A DNA stretch of 64,000 bases, taken from NCBI GenBank assembly GCA_036346375.1, contig CM070500.1:72792525-72856524 (forward strand). The letters are read 5' to 3'. The DNA comes from Guadua angustifolia. Lineage: Eukaryota > Streptophyta > Magnoliopsida > Poales > Poaceae. This document shows, one piece after another, positions 1 to 11,694 of the stretch (position 1 is its first letter; each line of letters begins with the position of its first letter). The position numbers and the translations under genes are program-made. The notes under the pieces were generated by a model. That model saw only the letters and a program-made list of their open reading frames with translations, searched no databases and was not told where the DNA came from.

Positions 1-3000
1 CGGGCCTCCCATGCTCCGATCGCCACGCCACGGCCTCGAGCCTCGCGGCAACGGAGCCCGCTTGGTCGCGGCTCCCTTTCCGCACCGCCCTTCCTCGGTC
101 ATGCAGCGGCGGAAGAACCCGGACTTACCATCCGACCGCTTCCCGCAGACGCCAGAAACGCCGACATCCCGCCGGTCCAAGCAAAATCGCCGAGATTGGG
201 ACAAAGGACTCAGAAGGCCGGCTTATCGCGGCCGACGAGTCGATCCCCTTGATGGCGCCCAAAGACTGTTGAGGACTCGAGAGATGGCCTAGACTCGTCC
301 GGACCTGGTCCATCTCGGTCCCCGCTCGCCGCGAAGCCCTCCTCGCAGGGACTCCCATTCCCCAATCTCCACCCCGTCGTCCAAGACGAATAGCTACGGC
401 CGGACAGATCGCCGCCCGCCAAACCAAAGGTGGTTGGAAGCGGCCGAGGAGCTCACCCACTCGTCACCCTTGCGACTCGCTGGCAGCGTTGAACATCCGC
501 CGTCGGCGCCGACGGGTCGGCAGCGACGATCGTCGGTGCTTGCGCCGTCCCGTCCGGCGAACCCCTGAGCGGCGACGGCGACATCGCACCCAGCGCCAAG
601 ACCGCCCCAAGCGACGACCCTCCTACGATCGGCGGCAGAAGATCTTCCTCGCCCTCGTCAACCCTTGGTTGCGGCGCCGGATCACCGAGAGTTGCCGGCC
701 CTCGGTGCGCCACCACGGTGGCTCTGTATAACCTAGCGAGGCCCCCACGCCCGATGGTCACGCGGTGTGGGGCGGCGCGCACCACCGTCGCCTCCAAGTT
801 CGCCGGCAAGATCCCGGTCTCCGCTGACGAAGGGGACGGCGCCAACCCGTGAGGGACCACTACTGGCCTGTCGCCGCCGCCAGTTTCCTCGGCCGCTAAG
901 TCCAATGACTAATTAGAGGCAGCACGGCTCACGCGACGCAACACAAACAAAAGGCGAGAAGCACTTTATCAGGTCGAACGGTGCTGTCATACCACGCTTT
1001 CTTCATCGGCCTTTCCGCTGAGGCGAATCACCCTCTCGCTTCCCAAGGAGCATCTCTCAGGGGCGTTTCCCACTGGGCGCCACGACGGCAAGGCGCCAGA
1101 CGCTTCGTCTGAAGCCGCCCGGACGACAAATTTCGAGGTCGAACGAGCCAGACGGTCGCCGGGGCGCCGCCATCATCGAAGACGACTCGCACCGATCGCG
1201 GAGAGGATGGTCGATTCGGAGACATCTTCGCCACACTCACAAGCTGCTTCCTCCCTCTTCTTCCTCCTTCTTTCTTCTCTCCGCTTTTGAGAGCGGACTT
1301 GCTTCGCATGACCTCTCTCGGGCCGCGCTCTCATCACCTTCTCCGCTGGTAGCAACGCCGGAGGATGCCTGGCCAGTTCCCTCGAAGGCGCAGGCACCAC
1401 TCACCCAAAACTTGATGGATCGAGAGAGGAGGAAAGGGAAGGACGAAGGAAAGGAGCCGCTTAGATTACTGTGTCCGGAGGGTTCTCCGCCGAGAAAGAT
1501 TAGGGGCACCACCTGCCGCCACTGGTTCACTGCACCAAAACAACAACCACCGAAGCTTCGACCGGCCGCAGAAGGTCGGAACGATCCATCCTCATGGGGT
1601 CGACGCCTCAAGATACGTGAACATGGGGCGCGCCTATCCATAAGGGTGCACGACGCTCCCCCATGAACGCAGAGACCACAACTCACGGCCAAGCCTCTCC
1701 TCCTCGATCCTCGATCCGCTCCAAAATCACTTCCATTCTCCTCTTCTCCTCTCGTCAGACTCCTGCTTCCACTCTAAGACCGCCACGTGGCATCGACGGT
1801 GAAGGCCGGGCGCTTATTCCCAAGTTTCGCATAAACCACTCTAATGCCACCCCGGCTCGGGACGGGCAGCTTCACTCGATATACTCCGCCCGGCTTGAGC
1901 GCACTGGATGGGGAACTGCCGACCGGTGCCACCTCGTGTTTGCCGATCGCTTATTCTTCCACGACAGCACTTGGAAGAAATACTTCCAGAGAGCCCAAGG
2001 AGGCTCAATCCCAAGAACGCCTCACACAACGTGATGAAAACCGCCATGTGGAGCACGCTGCTAGGGTTCAGTGGTGTACCTCCACCTTGTAATAATGGAG
2101 GAGCCCACGAACGAAAAGAATGAAGAGGAGCCCCAATCCGCGCCAAAGAAGGGCGCAGATACGACGACCTCGCCACCCTCGGCCCGGACCGCTGCCCCGC
2201 CGGCACCTCCATCATGCGAGACATCCCCGGGAGGAACCGCTTTTCTCCGCATCGAGGGCGCGGGCGAGAAGGATGGAGCACTCCGCCACGACATCCCCGA
2301 CGGCGAAGTTCTGCAGACGAAAGGGAGGACCTTGCCTCGAGCTCTCTCCTTTTCTTCTCAGTTTTGATCTGCCGCAGCGACGCGAGGGAAATGAAGGCCA
2401 GTCCTCCCCGACGACTTCAACCCTTAAGAGCTAAGGAAGACACCGCTGTTGCCGGCAAAGTGACGATACTCAACGAACGGCGCGACTTCGATCGCCGGCT
2501 TCGTCCAATTCAAGACGCTGATCGGTCCTCGCTCTCGGTTCAAACTCGACAGATTGTGGCCAAAGCGAAGGACCTTACGTTAGGTAGCACATCGCAGAAC
2601 TCCTGCCCCGACTCGATCGATAAGCCGCACCGAATCGCTAAGGGCCCACCGCCGCAACGATCTCGAAGCCACGAAGAGCTCAAGGGATTCACGACGAGAC
2701 TCGATTGCTGCTACGGGTTTCAAAAGCCCGGCCCACTAAGTGGATTCGACGCCATTCCCGATCGTAAAATCGAGCGAGGGACGAGGATGGTGAGCCCTCG
2801 CGGCCTCGAAGTCGATTCACGGACGCACCCGACGCTTCTAAATCGTGTCCGAGACCATACTTCACACTCTCCCGCTGAACCCATCGATGGGAGATACCGC
2901 CGCGCTTAGGTCGCGGACGACCTAGGGTCCGATTCGGATTGAGTAAAGAAAGGTTCTCATGGGTCGCTTCCGCAACCGAAGCGCCAGCCGACAACGCCGC

Positions 3001-4282
3001 TCTAATGATCACCCCTTCGAGAGGTCACCAGGCCCACTCGACAACCCGTTATCAGCTCGCCATGCGAAGCACTGCGTTTGCCAACGCATGGCAACGCTGT
3101 TAGCTCACCCTCCGTGTCTCACACTCAGACGGGCGATTCGTGGATTTAACTAACGAAGGCCTTCGAAAGCGTTTCTCGTCCGACGAAGGCACGGACGGAC
3201 GCATCGCCGCCGGCTCGGGCGAGGAACCACGGCAAGTTGAAACTGCGATATAAGACTACCCGCCAATCGAGGCCGCCTCCACACACGGTGATGGGCCCCT
3301 CCGACCGGCTCTCCGACCCACTCGGGGCTCGGGGTTCCATCCACCGGATGCGCCATACAAGACTCGCCGATTGGCCCCTCCAGATGCCGCGATAACCCCC
3401 GACCGGCTCTCCGACCGCCGGGGCTCGGGGCTCCATCTACGGATGAGCGCCACAAGACCGACCTCAAACGTTTTAAGAACTCGGCCACGCTTACGTGTTC
3501 TCAAAGATGGTCCCCGAGAAGGTCACGACTAAAGAAGCGCCGACGAACAAAGTTTAGCGGCATTCATATAACGCGCAAGTTACACATAATCGCCACTCGC
3601 GATGTTACAAATCGAACCATCAAGACGACGACGACCTAAGCGCAGCAAGGCTTAACCGCTTCAATGAGGGCATCTCGCCTTGACGAGCCTCGGACGGCGG
3701 CCGACAGCGCTGTCGACGGGCGCATCACGGGCGGCGTCCTGCTCGATCGTCCATTCGCCCATGGCAAGGTCGAAGTCACCCCAGAGCTCTGCTATGGAAA
3801 CCTCCTCGTCCGTGGGCGTCGGGGGCGAATCATCCCCAAAGCTAAAGACCAACTCAGCCATCGGAGATCCAAGAAAGGCTAAAAATTGCGGAGCGGCGAG
3901 GAGTTTGGGCGGCGATAAAACTACCCCAAATTCCGGCTACAACACCGCCCTTATATGCTTGAGGCGCGGAAGCCGAACGGGTTCGAATGAATGAAGGTGC
4001 CGGTCGAGGCGCCACCGCCCATCAAGAGGATCGCACCGCTCAGACAAACCCCGACCGGGTCCCACCCACTCGGGGCTCGAGGGTTTCCATCCACCGGATA
4101 GCCACACAAGACCAAGTGAGCGGCCGACTGTTTGGCCGGCACCGACGACCGTGACGATCACCGACCAAGTTACCCCAAACACAAAAGCCCCGCCACGCCG
4201 ACACGACGACTCGGGCCGAGATTCACAACCAGATAGAGAACCCCGGCCGGCTTTCTTCGACCCGCCCAGGCTCGGGGGCTAT
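1..4282 (+). mobile_element. 3' internal region of a decayed gypsy-type LTR retrotransposon
   Basis: This GC-rich stretch has no reading frame that I recognise as gag, protease, reverse transcriptase or integrase. Its identity comes from its position. It runs into a G-rich, PPT-like block (ggctcgggggct, 4270-4280) and then into a sequence that looks like an LTR. The open frames in it are short and overlap on both strands, as expected for GC-rich non-coding DNA. It probably corresponds to the long non-coding 3' internal part of a large grass Ty3/gypsy element. The gypsy assignment rests on my recollection of this style of PPT/LTR junction in grasses and not on a protein match. The 5' end lies outside the window. 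Confidence 0.5.
3290..4282 (+). repeat. Dispersed direct repeats resembling the PPT-proximal segment
   Basis: The phrase 'ccgaccggctctccgaccc ... ctcggggctcggggttccatccaccggat' recurs in diverged form near 3297-3350, 3396-3445 and 4050-4102. A last, shortened version at 4245-4280 leads into the LTR. The copies lie just upstream of the LTR and share the G-rich block used there as the PPT. Confidence 0.6.
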
Positions 4283-5252
4283 TGACGGATACCAGTGGCA
4301 TGGGTATCCCCAAATGCCCAGAAAACGAATGGGTCACCACGTTTCAAGCTTCGAGTTGGGGACCCCGCTCAAAGATACCTGATTTTCGAACATACCGGCC
4401 CCGAGAGGCGGCCCGACCAGCACCGTGGCTCGGACGCCCCCTCCAAGCCACGGCCAGGGCGACCGGAAGACAATCCGACCGACGGGTCGGACCGCCCGGG
4501 AGCCCCAACAGCTCAGGCCGTCTTCGCCAGAGAACAGACATCGTATCATCACGAACCGGTTTCGCCTCCGTCACCTACCCGCAGTGCGACACCTCAACAG
4601 GATCATGAAGCCAAGAGGCTCTTCCGAGGCGGCAGTGGCGGCGGTGCACCTAACCTGTCGTGATAGACATGAACAGGGAAGGGAAGCGCGCCTTCCCGAG
4701 GTAACTCCCGCCAGCGCGCCGACGCCGCTTGACCGCGCGACAGAGGGCGTGTACGTTGTTTCTCCGCAAAACGGGACGATACGTCACCATGTGTGTCTAT
4801 CGGCCCATTAAGGAGCGCACCATCATCCGTCAAAGGCCAAGTCCAAGGCGGAGGATCGACACCAAGGCGTAAGACCAGACTCTTGACTCGGGGACCCCAT
4901 CCTCTTCGTTTTCCTCATGTGACCTCGCTTCCTCCAAATATATAAGGAAGCAGACCTCCTAACGGGACGGCACAATCGAGAAGCGATCCTAGAGCTTAAG
5001 ATTCGCAACGCCAAGTCTCACATTCACGACCGCTTTAGCCAACTCCTTCGCCTGACGAGGCACTCTGGGCCGGACCTTGATCTCGCTAGGCATCGTGGAG
5101 ACCTCCTGCCTCGTAAGCAATATACGATCGCCTCCACGAATCGAGTAGGACCTTCACCAACCAAGATAAACCTTGACTCCTCTTGGTCTAACCATTCAGT
5201 GAGCAGATCGCATGCCCCTAGACCTATAAATTTACTTGCTTGTTTCCAAACA
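4283..5252 (+). mobile_element. LTR of the gypsy-type element
   Basis: The sequence starts with TGACGGATACC directly after a G-rich tract and ends with CCAAACA at 5252. At 5253 the copia reverse-transcriptase reading (opposite strand) begins. This gives an LTR of about 970 bp that starts with TG and ends with CA. It contains a TATA box at 4939-4947. The partner LTR is not in the window, so the ends rest on terminal dinucleotides, the PPT-like tract and the abrupt change to copia coding sequence. The element appears to be inserted in Copia-1. Confidence 0.55.
4939..4947 (+). promoter_or_regulatory. TATA box in the gypsy LTR
   Basis: tatataagg lies two-thirds of the way through the LTR, where the U3/R boundary is expected. 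It would drive transcription on the plus strand, matching the orientation inferred for the element. Confidence 0.5.
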
Positions 5253-5955
5253 CCGATGTAAAGGATCTTTAGTTATATCAAGCGATCTTACAACCATTGG
5301 GGTACTTAAAGGGTGTGCTTTATCCATATAAAATTGTTTCAAAATTTTATCTCAGATAAGTCGCTTGATGAATAATAATTCCATTCTTAAGATGATCAAT
5401 TTGCAATCCAAGGCAAAACTTTGTTTTTCCAATATCCTTCATCTCAAATTCTTTCTTTAAGCATTCAACTGTATTTGAGATCCCTTTAGTTGTTCCAATC
5501 ATATTTAGATCATCAACATATACAGCGATTATCACAAATTCATCTCCAGATCTTTTTATGAATACACATGGACAAATAGAATTGTTTGTGTATCCTTCTT
5601 TTATCAAATATTCACTGAGACGATTATACCACATTCGTCCGGATTGTTTTGATCTTTTTATGAATACACATGGACAAATAGAATTGTTTGTGTATCCTTC
5701 TTTTATCAAATATTCACTGAGACGATTATACCACATTCGTCCGGATTGTTTTAATCTGTATAATGACTTTCTCGCTTTAATTGAATATTGTTCTTGAGAA
5801 CCCGCTGCTTCGCGCTTTGAATCCTTCGGGATTTTCATATAAATATCACTATTTAGTGATCCATATAAGTATGTCAGAACAACATCCATCGACGCAAGTA
5901 AAGGCATTCCTTCATTGCTGACGATAAGATATCTAAAAGTTGTTGCATCCATCAC
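5253..5955 (-). pseudogene. Copia-1 reverse transcriptase, frameshifted and with an internal duplication
   Basis: The frame from 5955 encodes copia reverse transcriptase: FRYLIVSNEG, then LYGSLNSDIYMKIP, SLYRLKQSGRMWYNRLSEYL, the catalytic motif YVDD and the palm segment CLGLQIDHLKNGI. The frame stops at 5347. One base out of frame the family sequence resumes with KQFYMDKAHPLSTPMVVRSL down to 5258, which shows a single-base frameshift near 5345. A 102-bp tandem duplication repeats 34 residues in frame between the fingers and the YVDD motif. With the frameshift, the duplication and the missing RNase H, an active enzyme is very unlikely. Confidence 0.9.
5549..5752 (-). repeat. In-frame 102-bp tandem duplication in Copia-1 reverse transcriptase
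   Basis: Units 5549-5650 and 5651-5752 are almost identical (gatctttttatgaataca in unit 1 recurs exactly 102 bp later). Because 102 is a multiple of three, 34 residues containing SGRMWYNRLSEYLIKEGY are simply repeated in the protein. Near-identity of the units points to a recent event. Confidence 0.95.
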
Positions 5956-6363
5956 GGAGAGTATGTTTCTTCATAATCTATACCGTGTCTTTGGGAAAAA
6001 GCCTTAGGCAACTAATCGTGCATTGTATCTTGTAACTTCTCCTTTCTCATTTCTTTTTCGCACAAAGACCCATTTGTAACTAATAGGTTTTACACCATTG
6101 GGTGTACGAGCTACATGCCCAAAAACTTCTCTATTTGTCAGAGAATTCAATTTCACTCAATTATGTCTTTCCATTTTAGCCAATCATTTCTTTGTTTGCA
6201 TTCCTCGATTGATCGAGGTTCTTGATCCTCATTACCGTGTATAATTTCTAGCACTATATTATATGCAAATGCATCATTGACATCAATATCAAGGTTCAAA
6301 AGTTTTCCTGACATGACATAGTTTAATGAGATCTCGCTTGTGTAGAATCAGCACTGTATTTCT
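5956..6363 (-). pseudogene. Copia-1 segment between integrase and reverse transcriptase, decayed
   Basis: This stretch joins the integrase C-terminal frame (ending at 6364) to the reverse-transcriptase frame (starting at 5955). It carries remains of the conserved copia sequence before the RT core, such as KWVFVRKRN near 6055-6075, but is broken by stops. It is not a separate gene. Confidence 0.6.
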
Positions 6364-7673
6364 TCAAATAGTATTATTAGTCATGTCATTCATCTCTTCA
6401 GCAGATTTTCCTTGTGCTATTATTTCCTCAACTTGACTATCTTTAGCTCCTTTTCTTCTTTGAAGATGTTTATCTTTCGAGCCCAATGGTCTACCACATT
6501 TTATGGTAGGTTTTGTCTCATTTACAATAGCTGGTTGTCCTTCTAGGACACCAATTTTTTTAGGAGCATTAGCAGCTGGAATATGTGACTTTGTCACTCG
6601 TTTTAAATTTGTAAAAGCATTAGGCAAATTATTCGCTAAATTTTGTAGATGAATTATCCTTTGAACTTCATGTTCATATTGTCTTGTGCGAGGATCAAAA
6701 TGAGATAATGATAATTCATTCCAAACAATTTCCTTATTTAGCTGCTTCATTTCACCTCCTAATGTTGGAAAATTTGATTCATCAAAATGACAGTCAGCAA
6801 ATCTAGCTATAAATAAATCTCCCATTAATGGCTCAAGATATTTTATTATGGAAGGGGATTCATACCCAACACATATTTCCAACCTTCTTTGTGGTCCCAT
6901 CTTCGTGCGTTTTTGTGGAGCAATTGGAACATATACTGCACAACCAAAAATTCTTAGATGGGATATGTTTGGCTCTTTTTCAAATACTAACTGTAATGGA
7001 GAAGAAGTATGATAACTTGTTAGCCTGATGCGAATTAATGATGCTGCATGCAAAATAGCATGGCCCCAAGCTGATGTTGGGAGTTTTGATTTCATAAGTA
7101 ACGGTCTCGCAATTAATTGGAGCCGCTTTTATAAGTGATTCTCGCAAGACCATTCTATGTATGAACATGTGCTACAGATGCTCAACATTTATTTCAATTG
7201 ACATGGAATAATCATTGAAACTTTTTGAGCTAAATTCACCAGCATTATCCAAACGTTTCGATTTAATAGGATAATCTAAAAATTGTGCTCGTAATTTTAT
7301 TAATTGCTAACAATCTCGCAAACGCCAAAGTTGCGAGTTGATAATAGAGAGACATGTGACCATCTAGTCGATGCGCCAATCAAAACCATAAAATATTTAA
7401 ATGGACCACTTGTCGGATGAATAGGTCCGCATATATCTCCTTGTATGCGCCTAGAAAATCAAGAGATTCAAATTTCTATTTTAGCCGGTGATGGTCTTAC
7501 AATTAATTTTCCTTGAGAGTATGCCACACATGAGAAGTCATTGGATCAAGAATCTTCCGTTCTTCAACATATGTCCACACGAAATATTTATAATTTTTCG
7601 TGATCATTGTTGATCCGGATGGCCCAATCGGTCATGCCATGCAATAAATTCATTGTGGTTGGTAAACTTCGGT
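6364..7673 (-). pseudogene. Copia-1 integrase, broken
   Basis: The clearest part is 7095-6364. It encodes the integrase C-terminal region (PTSAWGHAILHAASLIRIR, then the copia GKEP-like LVFEKEPNISHLRIFGC and the IYVGYESPSI-like block) followed by a linker ending GRPLGSKDKHLQRR. Upstream, at 7670-7100, the HHCC domain start (WHDRLGHP) and the core (GDICGPIHPTSGPFKYF) can be read only by switching frames. The catalytic core is therefore interrupted several times. Confidence 0.85.
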
Positions 7674-8096
7674 CTACCACCATATATGATTCAATTTTAT
7701 CAATCTTTGTATAGTACAAACCAGATAATAATGATGGCAATTTTTCCAATACATTTTTCCTACCCGATGACATATTTGTAATGTTAAGGTATTCCTATTT
7801 CCTTCATTAATTGTCTCAATGTGATATTTATTTTGGCGGATATCTTTAAAACTCAATAGATTTCTTTGAGATTTTGGGGAATACAATGCTTCTTTCACAC
7901 TTATTTTTGTCTTACCGGGTAATAATATTATAGCCTTTCCGGAGCCCTCTATCAAATTTGCACTCCCAGATACGGTATTGATACTTCCATTATGCATTGT
8001 TAAATCATGAAAATACCTTTTATTCTTGAGAATAGTATGTGTTGTTGCACTGTCTACAACACATATATCTCCACCATTTACTAGCATTTTTTCCAT
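7674..8096 (-). pseudogene. Copia-1 aspartic protease region
   Basis: The frame encodes CVVDSATTHTILKNKRYF, the copia retropepsin active-site region. The usual DSGATxH reads DSATTH, so the glycine is lost. It continues through NLIEGSGKAIILLPGKT and LYSPKSQRNLLSFKDIRQN, a normal protease-to-GAG_pre-integrase stretch. The polyprotein is interrupted on both sides, so no functional product is expected. Confidence 0.85.
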
Positions 8097-8234
8097 TCAC
8101 TTCAAAAGAAAATTTTAATAAGATAAATGAGCATTATAACATAAAATTTATTAACACATGAAACATTACAACCATAATTCAATACATAATATATTATATT
8201 TATTCTCTAACAAAAACATAACATGTTTGCATTA

Positions 8235-9285
8235 TTAAAGATGTAACATATAAAATTTATTCTTGTACAAATAACTACTTAAAAAATTATTCTTGAATAA
8301 GAAAATCGAGACATCTAGATGAGTTGTATCATGTTGGTCATTGTCTTCTTCTTGAGTTTTGCCAAAATATTCATTATCTCCATTACTATTGGCAAAATTG
8401 ATCTCTTCCTTTCCTTTCCTTTCAAGCGATTGTCGATAGAGATCCACGAGGTGCTTTGGCGCATTTACGCTTACGCCGACCAATGATTTTTGCCTCCACA
8501 AATGATAGTATATATTTTCATGTTTATAATTTTCATTTTTCCCTCAGATCTCCCTTTTCTTGCCTCTTCTCGGGGACCATTTGTATTTTTGAAGGAAACA
8601 TTATAATTTCTCTACCACGACCTCGTCCATATCCACGACCACCCACCACGCCCTTGGCCACACCTCTATTGTTATTATTATATCTTGTCGCATTCGCCAG
8701 TGGAATGGACTTGAACCGCTTGGACGAGCCTCATGATTTTTCATCAAAAGCTCATTATTTTGTTCACCACAAATAAACAAGAAATAAGTTCGAATATTTC
8801 TTGAACCCTTTTTCCCAGATTGTTATGCAGAGCAAATTTGAAGCATGGAATGTGGAGTATGTTTTCTCCAACATTTCCTCATCCGTAACCTTTTTCTCCG
8901 CACAACAAAAGTTGTGAAGTGATTTTGAACATGGATGAATTATACTCACAAACAGCTTTTATAATCTTACAACCTCAGTGCAACCAATCATACGAGCTTT
9001 ATGGAGAATTACAGCTTTTCGATGGTCATACCTTTCCTTTAATTTGTTCCAAAGAACAAAGGAATCTTTCACCGTAAGGTATTCAAATTTTTAACCCTTC
9101 ATGGAGGTGATGGCGAATAAAGATCATGGCTTTAGCCTTTTCTTGGTTAGACGCTTTATTTCCTCCTTGATTGTTTCACCGAGACTATTTGCATCTAGAT
9201 GGATTTCGGCATCAAGCACCCAAGACAAATAATTTTTGCCCGTAATATCCAAAACCATGAATTCAAGTTTTGCAAGATTCGACAT
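8235..9285 (-). pseudogene. Copia-1 gag, fragmented
   Basis: The start is placed at 9285, where the minus strand reads MSNLAKLEFMVLDITGKNYL, a typical N-terminus of a copia UBN2-type gag. Further down, a basic Gly/Arg-rich stretch can be read at about 8690-8600 (GGRGYGRGRGRE). The C-terminal part APKHLVDLYRQSLERKGKEE ends with a T-HLDVS segment at about 8300. These parts lie in different frames, so several indels have broken the gene. I did not see a complete CCHC zinc knuckle. Confidence 0.8.
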
Positions 9286-9431
9286 AGTAAACTACAATAC
9301 ATAGAAATACAAACTATGAATTATAGTGTGTAAATTAAACAAGATAGAATAGGGATTGAAAGAATACTTTACCTCAAAAAACGACGATCAAAGTATTTTT
9401 AGTACGTGAAATTTACGATAGCCTTTTAGAG

Positions 9432-9449
9432 GCGATCGTGCTGATAACG
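9432..9449 (-). promoter_or_regulatory. Copia-1 primer-binding site
   Basis: Immediately after the LTR the minus strand reads GTTATCAGCACGATCGCC. TTATCAGCACGA is a primer site I associate with several plant copia families, as a variant of the tRNA-Met site. Confidence 0.65.
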
Positions 9450-9716
9450 TGATATAAAATAACTAATAAATTACCCAAAGTATGAACAATATAATGGATT
9501 ACTCAAACTATGAATTATGTAGAAGTAGAGGGAATTCTTTCTTTCTTGTTCTATTCTTTCATGCATACAACCCTCTATTTATAGGTAACATGAGAGGTTT
9601 GAACTAAATAAAGAGTTACAAGAATTGATATTATGTAGGTTTCATAGTAATAGCATGGAGTTTCTCCTTCAATTGATACATGAGAGTTTCTCCTAAAAAA
9701 GGGTTATGGACATCCA
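9450..9716 (-). mobile_element. Copia-1 5' LTR (267 bp)
   Basis: On the minus strand it begins TGGATGTCCATAACCC at 9716 and ends ...TATATCA at 9450. A TATA-like ctatttatagg (plus-strand reading, 9572-9582) provides a promoter on the minus strand. The matching 3' LTR is outside the window, so the ends rest on terminal dinucleotides and the adjoining primer site. Confidence 0.7.
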
Positions 9717-10363
9717 TTTAAAACAATATTTTGTAACATTCAAGAACTTGTTGTTATAGTGCCGAGGATGTCTGGAAATTAAGATGGTATGCATAACGTA
9801 CAAGTGTTGAAGCAATGCAAGCCGACCAAAACAAGCGTCAGTCCCACCGATCAATCCACTAAATGACAAGTTTCTGCATGTAATTAAGATCAAACCATTA
9901 AAATACAAATCAGCCTGTACCCTGTGTGATTTACTGATTTTCATTTCCTAACTTTCTGGTGCAAAAATTTTGACAGCATATGCATGGAGTGATGTTGTTG
10001 ATTTCATTGAGAACTCACAAGGCTGTTATTCTGGTCGAACCACTGGAAGTATAGCTGCAGTTCAGTCCATCCCATGCAAAAATAACAGATACTTTGTCTG
10101 GATAGCAATCATGCCATTGGCTGAAGATAACATATACAAGCGGAGTATTTATTTACTGTTGGTGGTTATTAATTATATTTGCAATATTTGTGATAGACAA
10201 GTGAAGATTAATTTGACAACTATATTATATATGTGTGATGATCAATATTTACGGACGACGTTATTTGTGGAATATTATTATTTATTTATTTATTTGTGAA
10301 AGATCAAGATACTATGTAGATTTGTTTTTTATTTACAGATACAACGCAGACATATGTGATGCA
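9717..10363. other. Unassigned flank of Copia-1
   Basis: I recognise no gene or repeat family here. One plus-strand frame, 9970-10299, begins MTAYAWSDVVDFIENSQGCY and has 109 codons. It resembles nothing I know, has no obvious splice structure and turns hydrophobic and AT-rich towards its end. I treat it as chance or a fragment. Confidence 0.4.
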
Positions 10364-11405
10364 CAGGGGCGGAGCCAGAAATTTTGCTTAGGAGGGGCCA
10401 ATGGAACATGTTATTATAATTGGATGATCAATAAATGTAAATTCAATATATATAATCCGCTAGTCATAAATCATGTATGTACTAACTATTGGTAACACAA
10501 CAAATTATGATTCATTGTAAACTAACCATTTTTATTTTTAGTCATACCCTGCTTGTCTATATATCATAGAAGTCATATAAATATAACTAATATATTCAGA
10601 TTTTGATGCAATCACGGTAATCAACTAAGAAAAGTTTCATTCTGATCATGGATGTACATCTCATCTTCATGATCAAATTCGCCCTATGCTAGAAGTTACA
10701 AAAAGACAAATTTAGGGTGCATTTGAACTATTCAAGTTTGTCAGAAATTTGTCTTTTTATTACTCTTAACATATGGAGAATTTGATCATGAAATTTTATA
10801 TGTAGATGGGGTAAGATGATATGTACATCCATGATTTTTTTCAGAATTTTTAGAAACTTTTCTTAGTTGGATTGCACCATAATTGCACCAAAATCCTGAT
10901 TGCACTGGATATGTCCCCCATAACCAGTGCTTGTATTGTAAATTATACGGTAATCTCCTTCTCCATATATATTATCAAACAATCTTTTAGAAAATGATCT
11001 CCTTTTATATTGAAGACTTTTCTTAAGTCTTAACAAGTTCCATTGTAGAAAATGCGCTACTAATTGTTGCAGTTGAAATTAGTAGAGTTAGAACAATGCT
11101 AATTAGAGTACAAAGGAAAACGATGCTAAGGAAAAAATCTAGAATCGCAAGTTCAAAATAAAGGAGCATAAAGGAAAATAGAGAATATTATTAAGCAGAG
11201 TAAAAGTCTAATCATGCTATGCGCAACAATGTCGGCAGCCACTGTGCCATTGGCCGCCAAGGCCTACTGACCGCTTGAACAAGTATTGCACCACCATTAG
11301 TATTTTGTACTAAATAAACAAGCATACACAGTACATATAACATTTTCTGCTTTTTCTTTAGGGGGGGCCATGGCCCCCGCTGGCCCCTCCCTAGCTCCGC
11401 CACTG
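10364..11405. mobile_element. Non-autonomous hAT-type DNA transposon (1042 bp)
   Basis: The left end reads CAGGGGCGGAGCCAG and the right end, in reverse complement, CAGTGGCGGAGCTAGG. Similarity continues inward through a 'ggggcca' block. The element is flanked by a perfect 8-bp target duplication, gtgatgca, at 10356-10363 and 11406-11413. The target-site length and CAGNGGCGG ends fit the hAT superfamily. No transposase frame is present. Inside is a large imperfect inverted repeat (10621-10869). Confidence 0.9.
10621..10869. repeat. Imperfect inverted repeat inside the hAT element
   Basis: The left arm, 10621-10713, starts tcaactaagaaaagtttc and ends aaaagacaaattt. The right arm, 10745-10869, starts aaatttgtctttttatt and ends gaaacttttcttagttgg. 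Both carry a shared 'gatgtacat' block. The transcript would fold into a long hairpin. Confidence 0.8.
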
Positions 11406-11539
11406 GTGATGCATACTACTGGTTGGGAAAATCCACGTAGTTGACGTGTAGCCCGAGAGTAGCACGCGATGGTTGTGCGTGCAGCGAGACGGTACATAAA
11501 AAGGTCTAACAGACGGATGACGTAGTGTAGCGGCCAGCG

Positions 11540-11668
11540 GGCCATGCGGATGAGCAAGTTATACGAGAGTGGCAGTTAGGTTGTATGCATTCATATGCAT
11601 GTATTGGACTTTGTGTATGTATGTATTGAAATATACCATATTTATTGGATCAAGTGGATATGCATGCA
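11540..11668 (+). repeat. Short relic resembling U3 of the Copia-3 LTR
   Basis: The blocks ttaggttgtatgcat, a tattggac...tgtatgtattg stretch and aagtggatatgcatgcatg occur in the same order as in the LTR at 29580-29640 (ttaggttgtatgcatat, gtgtattgggcc, aggtggatatgcatacatg). This suggests an old fragment of a related LTR. Neither end is defined. Confidence 0.5.
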
Positions 11669-11694
11669 TGAGATAAGAGATACCAATGGATTCA

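Larger units (their letters stand above)
5253..9716 (-). mobile_element. Copia-1: Ty1/copia retrotransposon, 3' end missing
   Basis: Read on the minus strand this is a copia element in the normal order: 5' LTR (9716-9450), primer-binding site, gag (from 9285), protease, integrase and reverse transcriptase. Coding similarity stops at about 5258, where the gypsy LTR begins. RNase H and the 3' LTR are therefore absent here and may lie beyond the left edge of the window if the gypsy element is nested in Copia-1. Stops and frameshifts occur in gag, integrase and reverse transcriptase, so the element is dead. Confidence 0.85.

Noticed and set aside
489..2909. Many overlapping open frames on both strands in the GC-rich left end (for example 2214-2909, 231 codons)
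   Set aside because: Arg/Ser/Pro-rich translations with no known domain, overlapping frames on the other strand and GC-driven lack of stops. They look like chance frames in non-coding retrotransposon DNA.
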